Source: DAOMNO01 sp035443885
Lineage (GTDB): Bacteria; Planctomycetota; Phycisphaerae; Phycisphaerales; SM1A02
Reading direction: 5' to 3'
Assembly: GCA_035443885.1 (NCBI GenBank)
Contig: DAOMNO010000014.1
Span: forward strand, 1-64,000
DNA length: 64,000 nt
Both the position numbers and the translations under genes were made by a program. Positions 18,533 through 27,566 of the stretch are shown piece after piece (positions within the stretch are counted from its first letter, which is position 1; the number at the start of each line of letters is the position of its first letter). The notes under the pieces are model-generated. The model was not told the DNA's origin, searched no databases, and worked only from the letters and a program-made list of their open reading frames with translations.

Positions 18533-20203
18533 TTATCTCGATGTGGGAGCGTGCTGATGCAGTAGCGGGCGCATCTCAAGAGAAGTGCGACCCGCGTGAT
18601 ACAGCACAGACATCTCGTGGCTTTTTCCAGCTGCACGGTCCTCGTGGGCCACCTGATCGCACCGCATGCCGCGAGGCCAAAGAACGGCTGACCCCGGAAT
18701 GACATCGACGACCGCCCGCCATCGCGAATCAGATATCCGTTCGATCGCCCATATGGTGTTCTCGCTCGCGCGATTCAGCCATTCGACAAACTCGATGTGA
18801 CCCATACAATACAAGCCCGCATCCTTGAGCACCTGTACGCGTTCGGTGTATCTCTTTTTCGCGTCCACTTCACGCACTTCGTGGTCATGGCAATGCAGGT
18901 TCAGCATGCTTCCTGAGGAAAGGGATGATGTGATCAGACTCTCCAGCTTTGGCAGCGTCAACAGATTTCCGGTAACAGGAAGTTCCCACCAGCCCTCGGT
19001 GGTGCGAATTGGAAAAATGGGTTGTGTTGCGCTGATCTCACGAAACGAACTATCTACTGCATAGCCTGCACCAGCCAGCGCTGCAAAATATGCATCGCTC
19101 CAGAGTAGCCCCGGCGCGCGTATGGCACGGAGGGTTGGTCTCGCGCCAAACAGGCAAGCGCCGCTTTGCAATTCTTCTCTCAGTCTGGAGTACGGCATCT
19201 GGTGAAAGTGCTCGTGGGTCAAGCCATGAAAGCCGATCTCCATACGGTGCACCGCGCGATCCGGAATGCCGCCGCAATAAAACATCATAATGGGCGCGGA
19301 TAGCGTCTCAGCCCAGTCATGAAACCCGGGGTCGTCGGTGGGCTTCGCTGGCGGGCGTTGGGGTAGGCGAAAGTGCAGTTGCCATTGCGTGATTGTGTGA
19401 TGGCGCGCCGCACAGCCCCGCCTACCACGACGAAAGTCGAACGTCAGACGATGACTTGTATGCACGCCATCCGGATCGATGAGTTCGTTACAACTGCAAA
19501 TAATTCTTTTCCCCCGAAGCGGGCGGATCAATTTGAGTTGATTGATTTCGAGAAGCGGCCGATGAATTGGGGGGAGACGAAGGACGCACCGGCCGACGCT
19601 GCGACGAGAGACCATGCCTTCGACATCAAAGCTCAAAAGAGCAGGGTGTCGGCCCCTAAACCAAGGGCTGATGCGCAGCACACGACCCTCAAGGTACTTC
19701 TCAACCCACCAGTTCAGACAGTGCACAAGATGGCCGAATCCAAAGAAACAGTGTTGTTCACGTACAGCATGCATGAAGCGAGACAGCGAAAAGCCGAGGT
19801 GTAGAATGGGCTTGTTGTTCCACTTCCCGGCTAGCGCAACGGTTTGGCCCGTTTCGCGCACGACTAGCACTCGTTCGCTGTCGGGCCATTTCTTCGGCAC
19901 CAGTTCACGATGCAGGCAGTGATACGAAGGGAAGGAGAGGGTGGCGGAGGATCCGACTGGGCGGCCTACGACGATTGTCGCTGGCATGGGGATGCTTGAA
20001 GCGGCTTGCGATCCAAGTGGGTCAATCGGAACGCTCATGCCATCAGTTGTGCCAGCACAAATCGAAGTTATGCCTTCGTGCTCAATGACAGTCAGCACAT
20101 CTTGGGCTTCCTGCTCACACCAGGGGCCAACGATACCCGACATGCGGAAAAGATCGCGGACGCCGCCCGCTTCGCTCACATTGAGATACACGCCGCGAAT
20201 CAT
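18533..20203 (-). CDS. Polysaccharide deacetylase-like protein (NodB homology), unusual middle region
   Basis: The 556-aa product has three recognisable NodB-type motifs: SFDVEG (metal-binding Asp region, about residue 194), FHGLTHEHF (HxxxH, about residue 330) and RAPGLLWSD. A family role would be N-deacetylation of a glycan. Residues about 200-295 between the first two motifs are Arg-rich and look unlike the family; a pair of compensating frameshifts or an insertion are both possible. The start ATG 20203 overlaps the stop of the methyltransferase gene (ATGA), so it is the last gene of a tight three-gene operon. Confidence 0.65.
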   Translation of the reverse strand: MIRGVYLNVSEAGGVRDLFRMSGIVGPWCEQEAQDVLTVIEHEGITSICAGTTDGMSVPIDPLGSQAASSIPMPATIVVGRPVGSSATLSFPSYHCLHRELVPKKWPDSERVLVVRETGQTVALAGKWNNKPILHLGFSLSRFMHAVREQHCFFGFGHLVHCLNWWVEKYLEGRVLRISPWFRGRHPALLSFDVEGMVSRRSVGRCVLRLPPIHRPLLEINQLKLIRPLRGKRIICSCNELIDPDGVHTSHRLTFDFRRGRRGCAARHHTITQWQLHFRLPQRPPAKPTDDPGFHDWAETLSAPIMMFYCGGIPDRAVHRMEIGFHGLTHEHFHQMPYSRLREELQSGACLFGARPTLRAIRAPGLLWSDAYFAALAGAGYAVDSSFREISATQPIFPIRTTEGWWELPVTGNLLTLPKLESLITSSLSSGSMLNLHCHDHEVREVDAKKRYTERVQVLKDAGLYCMGHIEFVEWLNRASENTIWAIERISDSRWRAVVDVIPGSAVLWPRGMRCDQVAHEDRAAGKSHEMSVLYHAGRTSLEMRPLLHQHAPTSR

Positions 20204-20952
20204 CGGCTCGCTACCAACCAGATGAATTTGGCGCGATCAGGGGGCAGAAAGCTCTGGAGAACAGGTTCAAGCCATAGCGCAGCAGATAGTGAAATACGTT
20301 GAAGAGGGCCGGCGCCAGGTTTGTTCCATGCAACGGGCAGAAGATCGGCAAGGTATCGTAGTCCCCGCACTGTTTCAACAGTGATGCCGGCTTCCTGCGC
20401 CAGCGTTCGCAGCTGAGCCGGTGAATAGAGATAGCGTGTTACCTTGGCAGAAGGGCTGGGTTTCCTCACGTTCCTCTCCGAGCGATGAAGCGAGTTGATG
20501 GAAGAAACCATCAGTCGACCGCCTTGGACGAGGGCTGAACTCATTTCCCGCATCGCGCGAGGCAAGTCCACAAAGTAGTTAATCGCCGCGAGCGAGATGA
20601 CGGCATCGTATCGATCTCGATACGCGGAGAGATCGTGCGCGTCGCACAGCACCCATTCAATCCGATGATCGCCCCAGTGGCTCCGTCCGGCCTCCAGCAT
20701 CTCGCGAGAGTAGTCCAATGCTGTGATCTCGCAGTCAAGTTCTCGAAGCGCTCTGATTTCTCGTCCGCCGCCTATACCAACGAGAAGTACTTGGCTTCCC
20801 GGTTTCACTAATTCTCGGAGCCACTTTTCTTCGACGCGAGTTGAGTACTGTTGAATCGGCTGTTCATGCCGTTGAAAATACTGTTCAGCAATACGCCGAT
20901 AATACTCTCGATCAGCCTGCGATCGTTCGGTAATTTCCCTGAGATCCATCAT
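20200..20952 (-). CDS. Class I SAM-dependent methyltransferase
   Basis: The 250-aa product has motif I VLLVGIGGGRE, an acidic strand end CEITALDYSREML and the DAHDLSAYRDRYDAVISL stretch typical of small-molecule methyltransferases. ATG 20952 overlaps the preceding gene stop as ATGATG/TGA, and its own stop overlaps the next start (ATGA), indicating translational coupling at both ends. In this context it may methylate a sugar or glycan terminus; that is inference. Confidence 0.85.
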   Translation of the reverse strand: MMDLREITERSQADREYYRRIAEQYFQRHEQPIQQYSTRVEEKWLRELVKPGSQVLLVGIGGGREIRALRELDCEITALDYSREMLEAGRSHWGDHRIEWVLCDAHDLSAYRDRYDAVISLAAINYFVDLPRAMREMSSALVQGGRLMVSSINSLHRSERNVRKPSPSAKVTRYLYSPAQLRTLAQEAGITVETVRGLRYLADLLPVAWNKPGAGPLQRISLSAALWLEPVLQSFLPPDRAKFIWLVASR

Positions 20953-22043
20953 GTGGGTGTTACCTGTGGATGATGTGGCGATCGGAGGCAGCGCAGTGCC
21001 CACGCAACACCATGGGCGAGATGTATGCTGTGTCGGAATCGCTGGCGACTCGTATTGTTGAGATCAGATTCCAGAATCGGTGCGACCATCTCAAGGATTG
21101 ATCGGACTGCCCCCCGCCACAATGATCGGTAGCGCCCCCCCTGTTCTAGGCGGCTGACGAGAACCAGCAATTCACCAAGCGACCAGTCTCTGGCCCGGTC
21201 CATATGTCGAAGAACCCATTGATCATCTGCCAACTCAAAGAACCAATCAGTTGATGCGTGATTGGCGAGATTGTGCAACTCATCTTTGGACAATATTGTC
21301 ATTCGATCCTTAAATCCCGTACCAGATCTGAAAATGCCGAGAAGTCGAATCGTCGCCTCCTCGACCGCAAGAACGCCTGATAAGTCGGCGAGGGCATTCA
21401 AAATGTAACATTGATGCAGTAAATCCACCCGAAGGTTGTCTGTGGCGTAAGGCCAGCCAACGGGGCGCACGTACAGGCTCTCAATCCATGCGGCTCGTTC
21501 GGCAACATGATGTAGCAGGCTTGCTCGGTGAAGTACAGAGGTCGCCACGGCCGCAACATTGATGATCAGCTCTGGGATGTGCGGCGAGAACAGGGGAAAC
21601 TCAAGCGATTTGCCACGAAAGTCAATCGTCTGCTTTGGCGCAGATTCTGTCAACCATCGCACGGCGCGAGAAGCCAAATGACCGGATTCCTGATGCGGAA
21701 GGTCCATTAGCCCATGCGCGATGATGGCCGTCGTGATGACATACGGCTCCTCTGCCGGGGCGTCGCGATACGAGAATCCCAGGCCCCAGGCGGCTTCTTT
21801 AGGGCTTTGTGCAACGTTCGCGCTTTCAAGCCTCACTAGGGTTTGTCGTGCTGCAGCGAGATACCGATGTTCACTAATCAGCCGCGAATGTCGCATCTGA
21901 ACAAGCGTGGAAATGTACTTCCCCTCAGCCATCGGATGGACTCGCGCCTCGTCATCGTAGTCATCGACGCTGCGCCCACCGGTCGCTTCGTAGCACTCGA
22001 GCAGTTGATCTAAGAGTGCGCGAACTCGTGCAAGGGTATTCAC
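20949..22043 (-). CDS. Alpha-alpha toroid-like protein of glycan cluster, start uncertain
   Basis: The visible product (364 aa from GTG 22043) is helical and contains EGKYISTLVQMRHSRL, WGLGFSYRD, YVITTAIIAHGLMDL and ELIINVAAVATSVL, phrases that recur in (alpha/alpha)-toroid proteins found beside capsule and glycan genes. I cannot name a reaction. The open frame continues far upstream but its beginning is antisense to the oxidoreductase gene, so the true start lies between 22390 and 21940; no ATG exists there and GTG 22043 (VNTLARVRALL) is my best choice. First gene of the coupled operon with the methyltransferase and deacetylase. Confidence 0.6.
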   Translation of the reverse strand: MNTLARVRALLDQLLECYEATGGRSVDDYDDEARVHPMAEGKYISTLVQMRHSRLISEHRYLAAARQTLVRLESANVAQSPKEAAWGLGFSYRDAPAEEPYVITTAIIAHGLMDLPHQESGHLASRAVRWLTESAPKQTIDFRGKSLEFPLFSPHIPELIINVAAVATSVLHRASLLHHVAERAAWIESLYVRPVGWPYATDNLRVDLLHQCYILNALADLSGVLAVEEATIRLLGIFRSGTGFKDRMTILSKDELHNLANHASTDWFFELADDQWVLRHMDRARDWSLGELLVLVSRLEQGGRYRSLWRGAVRSILEMVAPILESDLNNTSRQRFRHSIHLAHGVAWALRCLRSPHHPQVTPT

Positions 22044-22391
22044 GTTATTGCTCGGCTTCCTCGGTGAGGGATTGGCATGCGCGTCGTAGATTCGCGGGGT
22101 GACGTGGATGACTCGACCTGGCTCAAAGCATAATCTATTGTTTGCCTGGACGGAATCAAAGCTCGTCTTCAGTTCGCCCCCGATCGTGAGTTCTGCGACC
22201 GGGGGAGTCGGGTTTCCAGCGTGGCCCGCATAACGCGAACTGGGTTGTGTCTGCTCGCCGTAATCGTCCGGAACGAGGCTGATTTCGCATTGCCGATCGT
22301 TGACGTTTTCAGCACATTTCTGTATGGTTCGCACACCGCTCAAGAACCCCGTGGGGGTGCCCATCGGGCCGAGCGAGGTTGGAGAATCGCA
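22044..22391. other. Divergent intergenic region
   Basis: 348 bases between the minus-strand glycan operon and the plus-strand oxidoreductase. The minus frame stays open and could be part of the toroid-like gene if it uses a rare start; no terminator or repeat seen. Promoters for both directions are expected here. Confidence 0.4.
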
Positions 22392-23456
22392 ATGGAGCGG
22401 CCGGATATTGCAGTCTTGGGTTGTGGCGGCTGGGGGCGCAACATCGCGCGAAGCGTTCACCGGCTTGGCGCGCTGGCCGCTGTCGTTGATCCTTCTGCCC
22501 ACGGACGCGCCAACGCAGCGCAAGTCGCGCCGGGCGTGCCGGTGGTCGATTCGGTCGAGGCTGTGCTGGGCGATCCCGCCATCCGCGCGGTCATGATCGC
22601 CACTCCCGCTGAAACGCATTTCGACCTCGCCAGCCGCGCCATCGACGCAGGCAAGGATGTGTTCGTCGAGAAACCGATGACCATCAATGTGGCGGAAGCG
22701 GAAGAGTTGGTCGAACATGCTCGCCAGGCCGGCCGGGTGCTGATGGTCGGCCACCTGCTGGAATATCACCCTGCCATCCTCAAGCTCGCGTCGTTGATCG
22801 CTTCGGGCGAACTCGGCCGCGTGCAATACATCGTCTCCAACCGTTTGAACCTCGGCAAGATTCGCACGTGCGAAAACGCGCTATGGTCGTTCGCTCCGCA
22901 CGATATCGCCGTCATTCTGCGGCTCGTCGGTGCCATGCCGTTCGAAGTCGTCGCGACCGGCGGCAGTTATGTTTCGCCCAATATTGCAGACGTAACCGTT
23001 ACGCAGATGCTCTTCGACAACGGCGTGCGCTCGCACATCTTCGTGTCGTGGCTGCACCCATTCAAAGAACAAAAGCTCATCGTCATCGGTTCGAAGCAGA
23101 TGGCCAGCTTCGACGACGTGGCGAAGGAACTTGTGTTGTACGATCAGCGCGTCGATTGGCAGCAGGGCCAGCCCGTGCCCGTGAAGGGCGAGGGCGTGCG
23201 CATTGAGTATCCGCAGGATGAGCCGCTGCTTGAAGAGTGCAGGCACTTCATCGAGTGCGTGCGCACGCGCGCCACGCCGCGCACAGACGGGCCAAGCGGC
23301 CTGCGCGTGCTGCAGGTGTTGGAGGCGGCGCAGCGGTCGCTGTTCACCAACGGCACGCCTGTGCCGACCGATCGGCCGCGCCGCATGCCGCGCGAGCGCG
23401 CACCGGTGATCGAAGTCATGCCGTCCGCGGCGGGAACCACTCATGCCAGGCTTTGA
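22392..23456 (+). CDS. Gfo/Idh/MocA oxidoreductase, WbpB/WlbA-like
   Basis: The 354-aa product begins at ATG 22392 (GGAGAA upstream) with a Rossmann motif IAVLGCGGWGRN, then VMIATPAETHF and FVEKPMTINVAEAEELV, the EKP motif of the family, followed by VGHLLEYHPAILKL. This last pattern is close to WbpB/WlbA, which oxidises UDP-GlcNAcA at C3 in the route to di-N-acetylated uronic acids. The next gene, a WbpD-like acetyltransferase, overlaps by 14 bp and supports that reading. Members of this superfamily are hard to separate by eye. Confidence 0.85.
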   Translation: MERPDIAVLGCGGWGRNIARSVHRLGALAAVVDPSAHGRANAAQVAPGVPVVDSVEAVLGDPAIRAVMIATPAETHFDLASRAIDAGKDVFVEKPMTINVAEAEELVEHARQAGRVLMVGHLLEYHPAILKLASLIASGELGRVQYIVSNRLNLGKIRTCENALWSFAPHDIAVILRLVGAMPFEVVATGGSYVSPNIADVTVTQMLFDNGVRSHIFVSWLHPFKEQKLIVIGSKQMASFDDVAKELVLYDQRVDWQQGQPVPVKGEGVRIEYPQDEPLLEECRHFIECVRTRATPRTDGPSGLRVLQVLEAAQRSLFTNGTPVPTDRPRRMPRERAPVIEVMPSAAGTTHARL

Positions 23457-24081
23457 TCCATCGCGTTATCCCGGCGTTCAGGTTCACGAGTCTTCGTATG
23501 TCGATCCTTCCGCCGAAATCGGCGAAGGGACGAAAATCTGGCACTTTTGCCACATCATGAAGAACAGTCGCATCGGACGGAACTGCAATCTTGGGCAGAA
23601 CGTCGTCGTCTCGCCCGGGGTTACGCTCGGCAACTCCGTCAAGGTGCAGAACAATGTTTCGCTCTACACCGGCGTAACGCTTGAAGACTACGTCTTCTGC
23701 GGCCCGTCGATGGTGTTCACCAACGTCATCAACCCACGAAGCGAAATTGTCCGTCGCGATGAATATCGTCCGACGATCGTGCGGCGGGGTGCGAGCTTCG
23801 GCGCGAACTGCACTGTTGTCTGTGGCAGTGAGATCGGCCAGTATGCCTTCATCGCAGCGGGCGCGGTCGTGCGGGGCGATGTGCCAGCCTACGCGCTGAT
23901 GGTTGGTGTGCCTGCGCGGCGGATCGGCTGGGCCTGCCGCTGCGGCGCAACACTGCCTCGCCTTGCGCCCGGTGCGCCGCTGCACTGCCTGTGTGGCAAC
24001 GAGTACATTGAAGCTGACGGGCAACTTCACCCCCGGCTGGAAACCCAGGACGCCAAGCTGGAGCATGCCGCCGCGCGGTAA
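23443..24081 (+). CDS. Left-handed beta-helix N-acetyltransferase, WbpD/WlbB-like
   Basis: The 212-aa product has hexapeptide repeats from residue 18 to about 155 (SYVDPSAEIGEGTKIWHFCH, NCNLGQNVVVSPGVTLG, NNVSLYTGVTLEDYVF), the sequence style of UDP-2-acetamido-3-amino-uronate N-acetyltransferases. A C-terminal CRCG...CLCG pair resembles the short zinc-ribbon-like tail seen in that family. It overlaps the oxidoreductase by 14 bp and is 13 bp before a glycosyltransferase, forming one operon. Missing in the window are the WbpA and WbpE steps of the pathway. Confidence 0.87.
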   Translation: MPGFDPSRYPGVQVHESSYVDPSAEIGEGTKIWHFCHIMKNSRIGRNCNLGQNVVVSPGVTLGNSVKVQNNVSLYTGVTLEDYVFCGPSMVFTNVINPRSEIVRRDEYRPTIVRRGASFGANCTVVCGSEIGQYAFIAAGAVVRGDVPAYALMVGVPARRIGWACRCGATLPRLAPGAPLHCLCGNEYIEADGQLHPRLETQDAKLEHAAAR

Positions 24082-24094
24082 CCTGACGCCGGCG

Positions 24095-25276
24095 ATGCGC
24101 ATTCTCCACGTCAATGATTACGAGCAGGGGGGCGGGGCGGAAGTGGTTGTCGCCACCACGATTCGCCTGCTGCGCGAGCATGGCTGCGAAGTCGATCTCT
24201 TCACCAGCGACGGCAGACGAACGCTCGTGAGCTATATCGACTCAAGAGCCAATCGCGCGGCGCTGCGCCAGCGGCTCACGGCGTTCAGGCCTCAGATTGT
24301 GCATCTGCACAATTTTTATCACGCGCTCTCACCCGGCATTTTGGCGACCTTGGCCGCGTGGAAGCGAGAATCGGGTGGGTGCGTTGTCATGACCGCGCAC
24401 GATGCGAACCTCATCTGTCCGAACCCCGCGCTCAATCACTTCACAGGCGGATCGCGGCACGCTGTCGATGCCTCGCGACTGCACAGTCTGTCGTATCTCT
24501 TCACGAAGCGATGGGACAATCGCTCGCTTGCGTATGCCTGGCTGAAGCTCGCACAGCATGTCTGGAACTATCGTGTGTGCGATCGACGCCGTGTGTTGGA
24601 TTGCGTGCTCTGTCCCAGCGAGTTTTTGTGCAGCGTGCTTCGCGATGCGGGCCTGCCTGCGACATTTCTGCCCAACCCCGCGCCGAATCTGCTCAAGCAG
24701 ACGATTCACCTGCCGGAGCGTTCGCAGCATCATCAGCGGTTTGTTTTCGCGGGTCGCGTGGAGCCTGAAAAGGGTTTGGCGGAGTTTCTCCGTTTGTTGC
24801 CGGCAGACTTCGGTGGCGAACTGGTCGTCGTTGGCGAAGGCCGTGAACTGGAACGAGTCAAGCGGGTCAGCGAGGATCGCGGATTGAGACATGTCGTGCG
24901 TTGTGTCGGCAGGCTCTCACACGAGGAGACGATCCGCGAGATTGCAGCAAGTCACGTGCTTGTGCTGCCGACGCTTTGCTTCGAGAATTGCCCGATGGCA
25001 CTGCTGGAAGCGATCGCGTGCAGCACGAATGTGTTGGCGACCGATCAGCCCGCAACGCGCGAGATTGTCGAACAGTGCGGCGTGGGGTATCTGTTCAAGG
25101 CCAACGATCGTGAAAGTCTGGCCGCTGCGATGAAGCAGATTCAACATGCGATTGAAAGCGGGTCGATCAACCGATTCGACTGCGCTGCGTTTCTGGAGTC
25201 GAGAAGCGAAGCAGCGTACATCACGCACGTGATGCAGCACTATGAAGCGCAGCATCAATCAGCTCCAAAAACCTGA
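24095..25276 (+). CDS. GT4 family glycosyltransferase
   Basis: The 393-aa product shows a classical GT4 layout: MRILHVNDYEQGGGAEVV at the N-terminus, IVHLHNFYHALSPGIL, then in the second domain FVFAGRVEPEKGLAEFLRLL and the donor-binding stretch VLVLPTLCFENCPMALLEAI (with the ExxxxxxxE-like acidic residues). It is the last gene of the WbpB/WbpD-like operon and likely adds one sugar to a surface glycan; donor and acceptor unknown. Its 3' end overlaps the convergent glycosyltransferase gene by 56 bp. Confidence 0.92.
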   Translation: MRILHVNDYEQGGGAEVVVATTIRLLREHGCEVDLFTSDGRRTLVSYIDSRANRAALRQRLTAFRPQIVHLHNFYHALSPGILATLAAWKRESGGCVVMTAHDANLICPNPALNHFTGGSRHAVDASRLHSLSYLFTKRWDNRSLAYAWLKLAQHVWNYRVCDRRRVLDCVLCPSEFLCSVLRDAGLPATFLPNPAPNLLKQTIHLPERSQHHQRFVFAGRVEPEKGLAEFLRLLPADFGGELVVVGEGRELERVKRVSEDRGLRHVVRCVGRLSHEETIREIAASHVLVLPTLCFENCPMALLEAIACSTNVLATDQPATREIVEQCGVGYLFKANDRESLAAAMKQIQHAIESGSINRFDCAAFLESRSEAAYITHVMQHYEAQHQSAPKT

Positions 25277-26528
25277 TCGCCTGATGCTCAATCGTAAACT
25301 CGCGCAAGTCATCGCCATTGACTGGTGGACGCTCTTTGTTCGCATCCCGCATCAGTTGTGTGAGCGCGCTTGCAACATCGACGGGCTGGCTGCCCGCGTG
25401 CGCGCCTCGGCCGGTGGAGCGCAGCATCTCGCCGACGGGTGAAGCTGCGTCGCCTCCCACGGCCAGGATTGGTGGCCCCGCCATGAGGTACTCAAAGACC
25501 TTGCTGGTCAGCACGCCCGCATCGCGATCCTGCCAGTCGAGAATCAGCAGCGCATCCGCATCGCGCTGCATGCGCCATGCATCGGTGCGGCTGACACGGC
25601 CTCGATGATCGAGCAGATCGTTCACGTCGCACGCCATGGCGCGTTCGGTCCAGAGTTCACGCCGATCGCCTGCGACCACAAGCTTGATGGTGGCAGCCAG
25701 CGATGGCTCTCTTCGGCGAAACTCTGCAATGCCTTCGAAGAGCACGTCCGGGTTCTGGTCCGGCGGATACACCGTGCCCGTGTACAACAGTCTGAAGTGA
25801 TCTTCATCGGGGTGAAAATAATTTTCTTGAGGCAATGTTGACGAGAAGCAGGCCAAGGCGCCGTTGCGAATCACCTGCACCGGCTTGTTTGCGCGGCGTG
25901 CAAGCTGTGCCGCTAGCGGTTCGCTCACGGTTGTCAAAAGGTCGGCGCGTTCGAGGCATTGCTTCTCCAGCACGCGCTCAGCCACGGTGAACGGAAAGAG
26001 GCCGGAGACGACGTGGTTGTCGGTCCACAGGTCGCGGTAGTCCGCAGCCCAGAAACGAGCGTGCCCTGCCTGCTTCAGCCGCGATGCGATGAGATGCGTG
26101 GTGTACGGGCCGGATGAACTGACGACGACATCCCATGGTTGCTGCTGCATCGCCCACTCGCACGCAGGGCGCACCCAGAAGTCCGTGAGGTCCGGCATCC
26201 GACTTGCGCCGAAGATGCCTGTCTGCCGGTGCCATCTTTTAATTTGATTGCGAAGAGGCGAGGCGCTGCCCGGCGCGCCGGTATCGCTGCCGTTGGGGCG
26301 AGTGCTGGCTCGGAGCCGCGCAAGGAGCGATGGCACTCGAAAAGGGACTTCGTGCACTGTGAACCCTGTCATGGGCGCATCAAAGCCGATCTGGTCCGGC
26401 TGTTTCGGCGTGGTGAGCACGGTTACATCCATGCCCGCATCCGCCCAGCTTCGGGCGAAGCCGTATGTCCGCACAGCCCCTGCACCATTGTGCGGCGGGA
26501 AGATGCTGGCCACGAGCAGGATTCGCAT
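25221..26528 (-). CDS. GT4-like glycosyltransferase
   Basis: The 435-aa product begins MRILLVASIFPPHNGAGAVR, a common start of GT4 enzymes that synthesise surface glycans. It has WDVVVSSSGPYTTHLIA, FWAADYRDLWTD, LLYTGTVYPPDQNPDVLFEG in the donor domain and VFEYLMAGPPILAVGG near the C-terminus. Start ATG 26528 was chosen over an upstream frame extension. It ends inside the convergent glycosyltransferase by 56 bp and is divergent from recO, 45 bp away. Confidence 0.9.
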   Translation of the reverse strand: MRILLVASIFPPHNGAGAVRTYGFARSWADAGMDVTVLTTPKQPDQIGFDAPMTGFTVHEVPFRVPSLLARLRASTRPNGSDTGAPGSASPLRNQIKRWHRQTGIFGASRMPDLTDFWVRPACEWAMQQQPWDVVVSSSGPYTTHLIASRLKQAGHARFWAADYRDLWTDNHVVSGLFPFTVAERVLEKQCLERADLLTTVSEPLAAQLARRANKPVQVIRNGALACFSSTLPQENYFHPDEDHFRLLYTGTVYPPDQNPDVLFEGIAEFRRREPSLAATIKLVVAGDRRELWTERAMACDVNDLLDHRGRVSRTDAWRMQRDADALLILDWQDRDAGVLTSKVFEYLMAGPPILAVGGDAASPVGEMLRSTGRGAHAGSQPVDVASALTQLMRDANKERPPVNGDDLREFTIEHQAIRFLELIDAALHSAASRA

Positions 26529-26573
26529 GACTTCAGTGTAACGAGGCGCGATGCGTTTAGAATCACACAGCAC

Positions 26574-27329
26574 ATGCCCGCCTTCACCGACACTGCCATC
26601 TGCATCAGGCGATGGGATTTCTCTGAAACCTCGCAGACGGTCAGCCTGCTCACACGCGAGCACGGCGTCATTCGAGGCATTGCCAAGGGTGCGAAGCGGG
26701 AAAAAGGCAATTTCTCAGGTGGTATCGATCTGTTGACGCGAGGCCAGATTGTCGCGCTCGCGCGGGGCGGCGATGTCAGCCGCAGCGGGGGGGAAAGCGG
26801 TCTTGCAACCCTGACGAACTGGAACCTTGAAGAGGTGTATCGCGCGATTCGCAGCTTTCTCCCCGCGAATCGTGCTGCGCTCTATATCGCGGACCTGCTG
26901 CACCACATGCTGAAGGAAGCAGACCCGCATCCCACATTGTTTGATGCCTTCGATGCAGCGTTACTGGCGCTGGCGGATCGCGATCGCATTGAGTTGACGC
27001 TGCTCACCATGCAGTGGTCAATTCTCTGTGAAACGGGGTATCAACCGGAGCTGCACCGCAACGCGGAAACCGGCGCGGAACTGCCAGAAAGAGCAGCCAC
27101 GCTGGCGTTCAGCCCCGGCGCGGGCGGCATGGTGGATGATGTGCCGGGGCCGGATCGCTGGCGTGTCCGCATGGAAACGATCCAACTGCTGAGAGCGATC
27201 GCAGCCGGCTCCAGCGAAGGCACACCCGTCGCGGCAGCGCGAGCGAACCGCCTGTTGGCGTCATACATTCGGGAAATCCTCGGCGTGGAGCCGCCCGCCA
27301 TGCGCTGGGCGTTTTCAGAAGGGCCGTAG
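26574..27329 (+). CDS. recO: DNA repair protein RecO
   Basis: The 251-aa product has the RecO OB-fold N-terminus (DTAICIRRWDFSETSQTVSL, then TREHGVIRGIAKGAKREK) and the helical C-terminal part (LYIADLLHHMLKEADPHPTLFDAFDAALLAL). RecO helps RecR load RecA on single-stranded DNA. The Cys4 zinc site present in many RecO proteins is absent here: the equivalent stretch reads ELHRNAETGAELPERAA. Start ATG 26574, just downstream of the divergent glycosyltransferase. Confidence 0.92.
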   Translation: MPAFTDTAICIRRWDFSETSQTVSLLTREHGVIRGIAKGAKREKGNFSGGIDLLTRGQIVALARGGDVSRSGGESGLATLTNWNLEEVYRAIRSFLPANRAALYIADLLHHMLKEADPHPTLFDAFDAALLALADRDRIELTLLTMQWSILCETGYQPELHRNAETGAELPERAATLAFSPGAGGMVDDVPGPDRWRVRMETIQLLRAIAAGSSEGTPVAAARANRLLASYIREILGVEPPAMRWAFSEGP

Positions 27330-27566
27330 TCCCATAGTGCTTCGCCATTCTGTTAAGACGCGTTTTTCGATCAGGAAAGCGGATCGGCGACTGATTCAAG
27401 CGGCGCGATCAACCGATAGAGAGGTTCGACCGGAGGCGTGGAATCCACGGCGCTGCTTCCACGAGTGTTGCCTCAAAACCATTCTGACGCGATCGTCGCG
27501 CCATCCTCGCCGGACGTGCCACCGGGGAAAACGAGGAGCGAAGATCGAGTGGAAGGACCAGCGCCC

